A DNA stretch of 64,000 bases. It comes from Mycobacterium spongiae (GTDB lineage: Bacteria > Actinomycetota > Actinomycetes > Mycobacteriales > Mycobacteriaceae). The stretch spans positions 558,001-622,000 of the forward strand of contig NZ_CP046600.1 of assembly GCF_018278905.1 (NCBI RefSeq). Direction: 5' to 3'. Within the stretch, counting starts at the first letter, position 1. Each line of letters begins with the position of its first letter. Positions 36,357-44,912 of this stretch are shown here, one piece after another. The position numbers and the translations under genes were made by a program. The notes beneath the pieces are model-generated. The model saw only the letters and a list, made by a program, of their open reading frames with translations, had not been told where the DNA came from and made no database searches.

Positions 36357-36756
36357 GAGGCCACTGCTCGCACCGGCCCGCACCCCCCGCATGCGGTTTT
36401 GTGCGTGGTTGTGAGTTTTCGCAGGTCGAGCGCAAATCCACGACGAACCGGCAGCGTCGCCGAGCCGCGCCCAGGCCGAAAAAGAATGTGTTAACAGCAA
36501 GAAAAATGCTTCATTCCGCACCATGACGATCGGGCGGTTCGTTGCGGGTGCCACGAGCCCAACCCCATCGCTCTAGCAGTGGCTTTTCGGTCCAAACGGC
36601 AACAGCCCGGGCTGGCTTCGACAACGCAATATAACCGTGGTGTTAAAGCAATCGCACAGCCACGCGGGCGGGTCGGTGCGATGTTCTTTTCGACCGAAAA
36701 CCTCCCTTACGCTCAGTCAATGACCGCGCGGTAGTCGTTGTTCGAGAGGAGGCGCC
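36357..36756. other. 400-bp regulatory region upstream of narG
   Basis: No gene visible. AT content rises in 36470-36520 (AAAAAGAATGTGTTAACAGC) and 36620-36650. It contains related motifs around TTTTCGGTC, listed separately. No DosR box (GGGACT-type palindrome) was recognised, and no convincing CRP/FNR dimer site. Confidence 0.6.
36584..36700. promoter_or_regulatory. repeated TTTTCGGTC(G/C)AAA motifs upstream of narG
   Basis: TTTTCGGTCCAAAC at 36584-36597 and, on the opposite strand, TTTTCGGTCGAAAA at 36687-36700 match at 12 of 14 bases. The second is itself an inverted repeat TTTTCG-AC-CGAAAA on the plus strand. A half-copy CCGAAAAA lies at 36476-36483. They sit 57 to 173 bp before the narG start, a place suited to a nitrate- or oxygen-responsive regulator. 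The binding protein is not known. Confidence 0.5.
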
Positions 36757-39700
36757 GTGGTTGATCTGAACCAGAATCGCCAGACCGCCGCCGACACCTT
36801 GCTCGGATTCGGCAAATACTTTCATCAGGGCGAGATCTCCCCGGACTACCGAACGCTGCACAAGATCGGTGGCCGGTCGGCGGACGACTTTTACCGGGAC
36901 CGCTGGGCGCACGACAAAGTGGTCCGCTCAACACACGGTGTCAACTGCACCGGCTCGTGTTCGTGGAAGATCTACGTCAAAGACGGCGTGATCACCTGGG
37001 AGTCCCAGCAGACTGACTACCCGACGGTCGGTGCCGACAAACCAGAGTACGAGCCGCGCGGTTGCCCGCGCGGTGCCTCCTTCTCCTGGTACACCTATTC
37101 ACCGGCGCGGGTGCGCTATCCGTATGTGCGCGATGTCCTGCTCAAGTACTACCGCGAAGCCAAGGAGCGGCTCGAAGATCCCGTGCTGGCGTGGGCGGAC
37201 ATCGTCGACGACCCGGTGAAGTCGAGTCGCTACAAGGCCGCGCGCGGCAAGGGTGGATTTGTTCGGGCCGAGTGGTGGGAGGCCGCGGAGATCGCCGCGG
37301 CGGCGCACGTGCACACCGTTAAGCGGTACGGCCCCGATCGGGTCGCCGGCTTCTCGCCGATACCGGCGATGTCGATGGTCAGTCATGCGGTGGGGGCGCG
37401 ATTCATTTCCCTACTCGGCGGGTCGATGCTGTCGTTCTACGATTGGTATGCCGACCTTCCGGTGGCCTCGCCACAGGTCTTCGGCGACCAGACCGATGTA
37501 CCGGAGTCGGCCGACTGGTTCGACGCCGGCTACCTGATCATGTGGGGCTCCAACGTTCCGGTCACCCGCACGCCCGATGCGCACTATATGACGGAGGCGC
37601 GCTACCGCGGCCAGAAGGTGGTCGTGGTCTCGCCGGACTACGCCGACAACACGAAGTTTGCCGATGACTGGCTTCCCGCGCATCCGGGTACCGATGCCGC
37701 GCTGGCGATGTCGATGGGGCACGTCATCCTCAAGGAGTTCTTCGTCGAGCGGACGACCCCCTACTTCTCCGACTATGTCAAGCGATACACGGATCTGCCG
37801 TTTCTGGTCACGCTGACCGAGCGCGACGGGCAATGGCTGCCCGGGAAATTCCTCACCGCAGCCGATCTCGGCGACACCAGCGAAGGTAGTCAATCCAAAA
37901 CGGTGCTCCTCGACGCGCAGGCCAACCCCGTGGTGCCCAACGGCTCGTTGGGCCACCGATTCACGGCATCGGGCGAAGGAAAGTGGAACCTCGATCTGCA
38001 CGGCACCGACCCCCTGCTTTCGCTGCACGGCAGCCACACCGACGTGGCCGCGGTGCAACTGCCTCGCTATGACGGTGATCGGCCCGGCGTGCTGACGCGC
38101 GGGGTCCCAACGAGGATCGTTGGTGGACAACGGGTCACAACGGTCTTCGATCTGCTCATGGCGCAGTACGGGGTGCACCGAGAAGGCCTGCCGGGCGACT
38201 GGCCTTCGGGCTACGACGACTCCACGCAGCCATACACCCCGGCGTGGCAGGAACCCATCACCGGCGTGCCGGCCAAGGCGGCGGAACGGATCGCGCGGGA
38301 ATTCGCCGACAATGCCGAACGCTCACGCGGCAGGTCGATGATTCTGATGGGCGCGGGAACCAACCACTGGTACCACTCGGATCAGATCTACCGCTCATTT
38401 CTGACGTTGGTGATGCTCACCGGCTGTCAAGGTGTCAACGGCGGTGGCTGGGCGCATTACGTCGGCCAGGAGAAATGCCGACCTATCACAGGCTGGTCGA
38501 CACTGGCTTTCGGATTGGACTGGCAGCGGCCGCCGCGCCAGATGCAAGGCACGGTGTTCTGGTACCTGGCGACCGACCAGTGGCGCTACGACGGGTTCAC
38601 CTCCGAGGCGATGGCGTCCCCGCTGGCCGAAGGTCGATTTGCCGGCCGAACGGCAGCCGACAACATCGCGCAGGCGAGCCGAATGGGTTGGATGCCTAGC
38701 TATCCGACCTTCAATCGCAATCCGCTGGATCTGGTCGACGAGGCCGCGCGGCTGGGCAAGGACGCGTCGGCACACGTCGTCGACGGGCTGAAGTCCGGCC
38801 ATCTGTCGTTCGCGTGCGAAGACCCGGATGCGCCGGAGAATTTTCCCCGCTGCCTGACGGTGTGGCGGTCGAACTTGCTCGGCTCGTCGGCGAAGGGCAA
38901 CGAGTACTTCCTCAAACACCTGCTCGGTACCGACTCCAACGTCGCCGCACGTGACGAGGATGGCGTGCGTCCCACCGATGTGCGTTGGCGAGACGAGGCG
39001 CCGGTCGGAAAGCTGGACCTGCTGTTGTCGCTCGACTTCCGCAATACCAGCACCACACTGTATTCCGACATCGTGTTGCCGGCTGCCACGTGGTACGAGA
39101 AGCACGATCTGTCCAGCACCGACATGCACCCGTTCGTCCACGCATTCTCACCGGCGATCTCGCCGCCGTGGGAGACCAAGACCGACTTTGAGGCGTTCCA
39201 CCGGATCGCGCGAGGCTTCTCCTGGCTGGCCGAAAAGCACTTGGGCAAGCGAAAAGATATCGTCGCGGTCCCGCTGCAGCACGACAGCGCCGACGCCACC
39301 GCCCAGCCCGGCGGGCGGGTGCTGGATTGGAAAGCTGGTGAGTGCGAGCCGATTCCCGGCAAGACGATGCCACGGCTCGTTGTCGTTGAGCGGGATTACG
39401 CGACGATCGCGGAAAAGATGGCCGCACTCGGGCCGATGGTGGAAACCGTCGGACTCACCACCAAGGGGGTGACGACGCATCCGGACGCCGAAGTTGAGTA
39501 CTTGCGGGGCGTCAACGGTGCCGTGGTGAGTGGTTCGGCTATCGGGCGGCCGTCGCTGGCCAAGGACATCCACGCGGCGGAGGCAATCCTGGCCCTGTCC
39601 GGAACAACAAATGGGCGCTTAGCGGTCGATGGGTTCGAGGCGCTGCAGCGCCGCACCGGCACGGAGCTGGCCGACCTCGCCAAGGAGAACGAAGGTCGCC

Positions 39701-40434
39701 GTATCACGTTCGCAGACACGCAGTCTCGGCCGGTGCCGGTGAACACATCACCGGAATGGTCCGGCTCGGAGACCGGGGGTCGTCGGTATGCACCGTTCAC
39801 GATCAACACCGAACGACTCAAGCCGTGGCACACGCTGACCGGACGCCAGCACTTCTACCTTGATCACGACTGGATGGGTGAACTTGGCGAGCAATTGCCG
39901 ATCTTCCGTCCGCCGCTGGACATGACGGCATTGTTCAACGAGCCCGTGGTGGGTCACAAGGCCGGCGACAACGGTGCCGCGATCACGGTGCGGTATCTGA
40001 CCCCGCACTCCAAGTGGTCCATCCATTCCGCCTATCAGGACAACTTGTACATGCTCACCCTTTCCCGTGGCGGGCAGTCGATTTGGATGTCGGATGTGGA
40101 TGCCGCGAAGATCGGCGTCAAAGACAACGACTGGATCGAATGCACGAACCGCAACGGCGTGGTGAACGCGCGTGCGATCGTCAGCCATCGGATGCCCGAA
40201 GGCCTGGTGTTCATGTACCACGCGCAAGACAAGGCGGTCGATGTGCCCCGCACCGAAAAGACCGGGAAGCGTGGCGGTATTCACAACGCGCTCACCCGGA
40301 TCATGATCAAACCGTCACACCTGATCGGGGGCTACGCGCAGCAGTCGTTCGCCCTGAACTACCACGGACCCACCGGGAACCAGCGCGACGAGGTCACCAC
40401 GATCAGACGGCGTTCACAGGAAGTGGAGTACTGA
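36757..40434 (+). CDS. narG: respiratory nitrate reductase alpha subunit
   Basis: Molybdopterin-guanine dinucleotide and FS0 [4Fe-4S] catalytic subunit reducing nitrate to nitrite at the cytoplasmic face. The FS0 ligands are H60, C64, C68 and C103 (STHGVNCTGSCSWK; EPRGCPRGAS). FYDWYADLPVASPQVFGDQT at 227-246 contains the Asp expected to ligate Mo. At 1225 aa it is complete and near the H37Rv NarG (1232). No TAT motif leads the protein. GTG 36757 has AGAGGAGG upstream. Sequence differs clearly from my memory of Rv1161 (for example the first 45 residues), so this may be a distinct paralogue. narH begins two bases later. Confidence 0.96.
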   Translation: MVDLNQNRQTAADTLLGFGKYFHQGEISPDYRTLHKIGGRSADDFYRDRWAHDKVVRSTHGVNCTGSCSWKIYVKDGVITWESQQTDYPTVGADKPEYEPRGCPRGASFSWYTYSPARVRYPYVRDVLLKYYREAKERLEDPVLAWADIVDDPVKSSRYKAARGKGGFVRAEWWEAAEIAAAAHVHTVKRYGPDRVAGFSPIPAMSMVSHAVGARFISLLGGSMLSFYDWYADLPVASPQVFGDQTDVPESADWFDAGYLIMWGSNVPVTRTPDAHYMTEARYRGQKVVVVSPDYADNTKFADDWLPAHPGTDAALAMSMGHVILKEFFVERTTPYFSDYVKRYTDLPFLVTLTERDGQWLPGKFLTAADLGDTSEGSQSKTVLLDAQANPVVPNGSLGHRFTASGEGKWNLDLHGTDPLLSLHGSHTDVAAVQLPRYDGDRPGVLTRGVPTRIVGGQRVTTVFDLLMAQYGVHREGLPGDWPSGYDDSTQPYTPAWQEPITGVPAKAAERIAREFADNAERSRGRSMILMGAGTNHWYHSDQIYRSFLTLVMLTGCQGVNGGGWAHYVGQEKCRPITGWSTLAFGLDWQRPPRQMQGTVFWYLATDQWRYDGFTSEAMASPLAEGRFAGRTAADNIAQASRMGWMPSYPTFNRNPLDLVDEAARLGKDASAHVVDGLKSGHLSFACEDPDAPENFPRCLTVWRSNLLGSSAKGNEYFLKHLLGTDSNVAARDEDGVRPTDVRWRDEAPVGKLDLLLSLDFRNTSTTLYSDIVLPAATWYEKHDLSSTDMHPFVHAFSPAISPPWETKTDFEAFHRIARGFSWLAEKHLGKRKDIVAVPLQHDSADATAQPGGRVLDWKAGECEPIPGKTMPRLVVVERDYATIAEKMAALGPMVETVGLTTKGVTTHPDAEVEYLRGVNGAVVSGSAIGRPSLAKDIHAAEAILALSGTTNGRLAVDGFEALQRRTGTELADLAKENEGRRITFADTQSRPVPVNTSPEWSGSETGGRRYAPFTINTERLKPWHTLTGRQHFYLDHDWMGELGEQLPIFRPPLDMTALFNEPVVGHKAGDNGAAITVRYLTPHSKWSIHSAYQDNLYMLTLSRGGQSIWMSDVDAAKIGVKDNDWIECTNRNGVVNARAIVSHRMPEGLVFMYHAQDKAVDVPRTEKTGKRGGIHNALTRIMIKPSHLIGGYAQQSFALNYHGPTGNQRDEVTTIRRRSQEVEY

Positions 40435-40436
40435 CG

Positions 40437-42056
40437 ATGAAAGTCATGGCTCAGCTCGCGATGGTGATGAACCTCGACAAATGCATTGGCTGCCACACCT
40501 GCAGCGTGACCTGCAAGCAAGCTTGGACCAACCGCGGAGGGATGGAGTACGCCTGGTTCAACAATGTGGAAACCCGCCCGGGACAGGGATATCCACGCGG
40601 ATACCAAGACCAGGAGAAGTGGAAGGGCGGCTGGAAACTCAACAAACGCGGCAAGTTGACGCTCAAGTCGGGATCAAGACTGCGGCGGCTGCTGAGTATT
40701 TTCGCCAACCCGGACCTGCCCACCGTGTCGGACTACTACGACCCGTGGACCTACGACTACGAGAACCTGCTGTCCGCGCCGGCCATGGACACCACACCGG
40801 TCGCGCGCCCCAAATCGCTGATCACCGGCGAAGACACCAAGGTGACCTGGGGCGCGAACTGGGATGACGACCTCGGTGGCGGGCCGGAGCAGATTGGCCG
40901 CGATCCGCTCCTGGCCAAGGTGTCCGACAAGGTGAAACTCGAGTTCGAGCAGACCTTTATGTTCTACCTGCCGCGCATTTGTGAGCACTGCCTCAACCCC
41001 TCATGTGCGGCGTCGTGTCCTTCCGGCGCGATCTACAAGCGCAGCGAGGACGGCATCGTGCTGGTTGATCAGGACCGGTGTCGCGGTTGGCGGCAGTGTG
41101 TTACGGGATGCCCGTACAAGAAGATCTATTTCAACCACAAGACCGGCAAAGCCGAAAAGTGCACGTTCTGCTACCCGCGGGTGGAGGTGGGCATTCCGAC
41201 GGTGTGCTCGGAGACCTGTGTTGGTCGGTTGCGCTATATCGGTGTGCTGCTCTACGACGCTGACGCAGTGGCGGCGGCGGCGTCGGTGCCCGACGAGACG
41301 GAGCTCTATCCAGCCCAGCTCGGGGTATTCCTCAACCCGCACGACCCGCGGGTCGTTGCCGAGGCGGAGCGCGCGGGGATCTCGAGCGAATGGATCGAGG
41401 CCGCGCAGAATTCGCCGGTGTACCGACTCATCGTCGATTACCAGCTCGCGCTTCCGCTGCACCCCGAATACCGGACGATGCCGATGGTCTGGTACATCCC
41501 GCCGCTGTCCCCGGTCGTCGACATCCTGGCTGAGACTGGTCATGACGGTGAGAATTCGAACAATCTTTTTGGTGCTATCGACGCTCTTCGCGTCCCGATC
41601 GAGTATCTGGCCGAGTTGTTCACCGCTGGCGACCCCGGTCCGGTTCGCCTTGCGCTGCAACGGCTCGCCGCCATGCGGTCGTACATGCGGGCGGCGAACC
41701 TGGGAGAGGACTTCGACGACACCATCCCGGCATCGGTGCGACTGCGCGGGGAAGAGATCGAGTCGATGTACCGGTTGCTGGCCATCGCCAAGTACGCCGA
41801 CCGTTACGTGATCCCCAATGGTGCGGGATCGGACGCTCATCGCCTGGATGCGCTGGCCACCGGATGCAGCCTGGACACCGACGGCGGTCCAGGGATGACG
41901 GCGTTCGACGCCATGGCAGACAAGTTCCATCTCACCAACACCAACGGCGCCGCCCCGGAAGAAAACTCGGAAGAAAACTCGGAAGAAAAGCCAGTCCGGG
42001 TCAACCTGTTCAACTGGGATGGCAAGAGCACCGATGGCCTAGTGCCCTCGAAGTGA
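40437..42056 (+). CDS. narH: respiratory nitrate reductase beta subunit
   Basis: Electron-transfer subunit carrying four iron-sulfur clusters between NarI haems and NarG. C16-x2-C-x2-C-x3-C26 (CIGCHTCSVTCKQ), CEHCLNPSCAASCPSG, CRGWRQCVTGCPYKK and CTFCYPRVEVGIPTVCSETC supply ligands; the Trp in the third set marks the [3Fe-4S] cluster, as in other NarH. It is 539 aa; the C-terminus ends with a short repeated ENSEENSEE stretch, 41959-41990. ATG 40437 follows the narG stop by two bases with GTGGAG upstream. Confidence 0.96.
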   Translation: MKVMAQLAMVMNLDKCIGCHTCSVTCKQAWTNRGGMEYAWFNNVETRPGQGYPRGYQDQEKWKGGWKLNKRGKLTLKSGSRLRRLLSIFANPDLPTVSDYYDPWTYDYENLLSAPAMDTTPVARPKSLITGEDTKVTWGANWDDDLGGGPEQIGRDPLLAKVSDKVKLEFEQTFMFYLPRICEHCLNPSCAASCPSGAIYKRSEDGIVLVDQDRCRGWRQCVTGCPYKKIYFNHKTGKAEKCTFCYPRVEVGIPTVCSETCVGRLRYIGVLLYDADAVAAAASVPDETELYPAQLGVFLNPHDPRVVAEAERAGISSEWIEAAQNSPVYRLIVDYQLALPLHPEYRTMPMVWYIPPLSPVVDILAETGHDGENSNNLFGAIDALRVPIEYLAELFTAGDPGPVRLALQRLAAMRSYMRAANLGEDFDDTIPASVRLRGEEIESMYRLLAIAKYADRYVIPNGAGSDAHRLDALATGCSLDTDGGPGMTAFDAMADKFHLTNTNGAAPEENSEENSEEKPVRVNLFNWDGKSTDGLVPSK

Positions 42057-42074
42057 GGGAGCGATGAGCGAGCG

Positions 42075-42749
42075 ATGAAGATGCTGACCTTGGCGCGCCG
42101 GCGGTCCGACTATGGAGTCGGTCTGTCCCAGCGCGACCAGCGCCTGGTGTGGCGGATCGCGGCGCTGCTGCTGGACTATCCCGGCGCGCAGACGCTTGCT
42201 ATGACCGATCAACTCCACGCCGCGGCTACCGAACTACCCGAATCCGTAGGCGCGCCGCTGATCGAATTCCTGGACGCAGTGTTTGATGCGGATCCGCTAC
42301 AGCTCGCCGCGCGCTATGTGGAAACGTTTGACATGCGTCGTCGTTCGAGCCTGCACTTGACGTACTACGCCTACGGGGACACCCGAAAGCGGGGCATGGC
42401 GCTGCTGCGGTTCAAGCACGCCTACCGCCAGGCCGGGATGCAGATCGGCGATGGCGAACTACCCGACTACCTACCGCTGGTTCTCGAGTTCGCCGCAACC
42501 GTCGATCATGTGCAGGGCGAGCGGTTGTTGGGCGAACATGTTCCGGTTCTGGAGCTGCTGCGACTGTCCCTACTGGACAACGGTTCTCCCCACGCACTGG
42601 TGGTGGCCGCGGTGCTGGCGACGCTACCGCCGATCAGTACCGCGGACCGCCGTCGGATTGCCGAGCTGGCTGCACAGGGACCGCCCGACGAGCACGTCGG
42701 CCTGGAACCGTTCGCCTTGGATCCGCTCACCACGGAGGGCCGCCGGTGA
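42075..42749 (+). CDS. narJ: nitrate reductase assembly chaperone
   Basis: Dedicated chaperone (224 aa) that inserts molybdenum cofactor into NarG and holds apo-NarGH until membrane attachment; not part of the final enzyme. All-helical TorD/NarJ-like fold: LVWRIAALLLDYPGAQTLAM near the N-terminus, YVETFDMRRRSSLHLTYYAYGDTRKRG in the centre (the family signature with D-x-x-x-x-x-x-L-Y-L-T-Y), and GELPDYLPLVLEFAATV. ATG 42075 is 18 bp after narH; its TGA overlaps the narI GTG by four bases. Confidence 0.94.
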   Translation: MKMLTLARRRSDYGVGLSQRDQRLVWRIAALLLDYPGAQTLAMTDQLHAAATELPESVGAPLIEFLDAVFDADPLQLAARYVETFDMRRRSSLHLTYYAYGDTRKRGMALLRFKHAYRQAGMQIGDGELPDYLPLVLEFAATVDHVQGERLLGEHVPVLELLRLSLLDNGSPHALVVAAVLATLPPISTADRRRIAELAAQGPPDEHVGLEPFALDPLTTEGRR

Positions 42750-43489
42750 CTACCCTGCTGTGGATGACCGCGCCATACGTCGCGTTCACATCGTTTGTGC
42801 TGGGACATATCTGGCGCTACCGCACCGACCAGTTCGGCTGGACCACAAGGTCTTCGCAGATTTACGAGAGCCGGCTGCTACAGCTGGGAAGCCCGCTGTT
42901 CCACTTCGGCCTGCTTGGCGTCTTCGGCGGTCACGTCGTGGGCCTGCTCATTCCGCAGTCCTGGACCGCGGCGGTCGGCATCTCCGAGTCTGCCTACCAT
43001 CTGATGGCTGTCACGATGGGCTCGCTTGCGGGTTTTGCCGTCGTGACCGGACTCGGAATCCTGCTCTATCGGCGCATTACGGTGTCTGCGGTGCGAAAGG
43101 CCACCACCCGCAGCGACAAACTGATGTATTTGCTTCTGGTGGGCGCCTTGGTGACCGGCATGCTCAACACCTTGACTAACGTGTTCGCCCGCTACAACTA
43201 TCGCGACACGGTGTCGCCGTGGTTCCGCAGCCTGTTCTCGGTGCACCCGTCGGTGGACTTGATGGCCCAAGCGCCGTTGACGTTTCAATTACACGCGCTG
43301 ATTGTTCTTGCCCTGCTCAGTATTTGGCCCTACACGCGGCTGGTGCATATGTTCAGCGCGCCGATCGGATACCTGGTGCGTCCCTATGTCGTCTACCGCA
43401 GTCGCGACCCCCAGAAGGCCTCCAGCAACCGTTACGCAAAAGCCTGGGTGGCACCCGAGGCTCCGCCCGCGCGAAGCCGCTGGGTGTGA
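42746..43489 (+). CDS. narI: respiratory nitrate reductase gamma subunit
   Basis: Membrane cytochrome b subunit (247 aa, about five transmembrane helices) that oxidises menaquinol and feeds NarH through two b haems. Family segments: FVLGHIWRYRTDQFGWTTRS near residue 16, FHFGLLGVFGGHVVGLLIP with haem-ligand histidines, and the C-terminal FQLHALIVLALLSIWPYTRLVH with further histidines. GTG 42746 overlaps the end of narJ (GTGA), so translation is probably coupled. No nitrate/nitrite transporter (narK) follows. Confidence 0.95.
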   Translation: MTTLLWMTAPYVAFTSFVLGHIWRYRTDQFGWTTRSSQIYESRLLQLGSPLFHFGLLGVFGGHVVGLLIPQSWTAAVGISESAYHLMAVTMGSLAGFAVVTGLGILLYRRITVSAVRKATTRSDKLMYLLLVGALVTGMLNTLTNVFARYNYRDTVSPWFRSLFSVHPSVDLMAQAPLTFQLHALIVLALLSIWPYTRLVHMFSAPIGYLVRPYVVYRSRDPQKASSNRYAKAWVAPEAPPARSRWV

Positions 43490-43527
43490 CGTTGATGCTC
43501 GGCGCCGGGCAAATGACGGAGACATAG

Positions 43528-43689
43528 CTAGCGTCGTCGCAAGGCCTGTCTGATCTGCGGATCCAGCGGGAAACCGATTGTCCGACGGATGGTCGCAGCT
43601 ACCGGCTCGGCCATCGTGCGAGTGACGGCGATCACAGTTCGCAACCATGGGGCACCCATAAAATCAATCTCACAGGTTTCAACCCTCAC
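43528..43689 (-). CDS. possible small protein or gene remnant
   Basis: A 53-codon frame from GTG 43689 reads VRVETCEIDFMGAPWLRTVI and ends TIGFPLDPQIRQALRRR. The codon pattern looks protein-like and the ending is compact, and GAGGG lies about 11 bases upstream. ATG at 43659 would give 43 aa. It occupies most of the gap between narI and the SsuD-like gene on the opposite strand. I do not recognise it; it could be the 3' end of a lost gene. Confidence 0.35.
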   Translation of the reverse strand: MRVETCEIDFMGAPWLRTVIAVTRTMAEPVAATIRRTIGFPLDPQIRQALRRR

Positions 43690-43761
43690 GCGCTGCGCTG
43701 CCCTCGCGCACCATCCCGGTAGCAAACAGAGCACCAGAAGCGGTGCGGAACGGGAGGGTAT

Positions 43762-44907
43762 ATGAGCCTGGCATTTCACTGGTTTCTGCCGACCTACGGC
43801 GATTCCCGGAACCTGGTCCCGGGTGGCCATGGCACGCCGATGTCCGGGGACCGGCCTGCGACGCTGCGTTACCTGCGCCAGATTTGTGCGGCCGCCGAAA
43901 CCAATGGTTTCGAGGCGGTATTGACGCCCACCGGATTGTGGTGCGAGGACGCCTGGCTGACCACGGCGATGCTGATCGAGGACACCGACACGCTGAAGTT
44001 TCTGGTCGCGGTCCGACCGGGGCTGACCAGCCCGACCCTGGCCGCCCAGATGGCGGGGACTTTCCAACGGCACTCAGGCGGACGACTGCTGCTCAACGTC
44101 GTCACCGGTGGCGAGTCGCATGAGCAACAGGCCTACGGGGATTTCCTGGACAAGCAGTCGCGGTACGCCCGTACCGCCGAATTCCTCCAGGTCGTCCGCC
44201 GACTATGGGCTTCAAGTGATCCGGTGACCTTCGCGGGCGATCACATCCGCGTCGAGGGTGCCGAGCTGACCAATCGGCCCGACCCGGTGCCGGCGGTCTT
44301 CTTCGGCGGATCGTCAGAACCCGCCGGGTCGGTCGCGGCTAGGCACGCCGACGTCTACCTCACCTGGGGCGAGCCGTTGGTCGCTGTCGGTGAGAAACTG
44401 GACTGGATTCGCGGGCTTGCCGCAGGTAGTGGCCGGGTTCTCCAGTACGGCTTGCGGATCCACGTGATCAGTCGCGACACCGCTGAGGAGGCGTGGCGCG
44501 AGGCGGACAGGCTGCTGGCCGGTGTCGATGCGGCCGACGTCGAACGGCTGCAGGCCAGCCTGGCGCGCAGCGAATCGGTAGGGCAGCGGCGGATGCTGGA
44601 GTTGCACGGCGGAAGCGTCAGCGAGCTGGTGGTCGCGCCCAACTTGTGGGCCGGGGTAGGACTGGTACGAGGCGGGGCTGGCACGGCCCTGGTCGGGTCG
44701 CACGACGAGGTCGCCCAACGGCTGGTCGAGTACTCCAACCTGGGCATCACCCATTTCATCTTGTCGGGATATCCGCACCTGGAGGAGGCCTACCGGTTTG
44801 GCGAAGGCGTGCTGCCGCTGCTAGAACGCCGCGGCCTCTGGAAGCGGCCGAACGCCGCGGCCGAACCCGAACCCGCGGTTCCGTTCGCGGTCGCCGCCGC
44901 GCACTGA
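43762..44907 (+). CDS. alkanesulfonate monooxygenase (SsuD-like)
   Basis: Luciferase-superfamily FMNH2-dependent monooxygenase, 381 aa, the same length as E. coli SsuD, which releases sulfite from alkanesulfonates. Family features are FHWFLPTYGDSRNLVPGG at the start, the active-site Cys region GFEAVLTPTGLWCEDAWLT near 50-68, QRHSGGRLLLNVVTGGESHEQQAYGDFLD and YPHLEEAYRFGEGVLPLL at the end. ATG 43762 has GGGAGG upstream. The MHS transporter gene starts five bases after the stop, so the pair is an operon. No SsuABC transporter or flavin reductase adjoins; the reductase-like gene at 21402 is distant. Confidence 0.87.
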   Translation: MSLAFHWFLPTYGDSRNLVPGGHGTPMSGDRPATLRYLRQICAAAETNGFEAVLTPTGLWCEDAWLTTAMLIEDTDTLKFLVAVRPGLTSPTLAAQMAGTFQRHSGGRLLLNVVTGGESHEQQAYGDFLDKQSRYARTAEFLQVVRRLWASSDPVTFAGDHIRVEGAELTNRPDPVPAVFFGGSSEPAGSVAARHADVYLTWGEPLVAVGEKLDWIRGLAAGSGRVLQYGLRIHVISRDTAEEAWREADRLLAGVDAADVERLQASLARSESVGQRRMLELHGGSVSELVVAPNLWAGVGLVRGGAGTALVGSHDEVAQRLVEYSNLGITHFILSGYPHLEEAYRFGEGVLPLLERRGLWKRPNAAAEPEPAVPFAVAAAH

Positions 44908-44912
44908 CCCCG

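Noticed and set aside
36357..36756. DosR box or FNR/CRP site controlling narG
   Set aside because: No GGGACT-N-AGTCCC type palindrome and no TGTGA-N6-TCACA site was found by eye.
40014..40436. In-frame 5' extension of narH inside narG
   Set aside because: narH family begins MKVMAQLAMVMNLDKCIGC at 40437, two bases after the narG stop, with a ribosome site.
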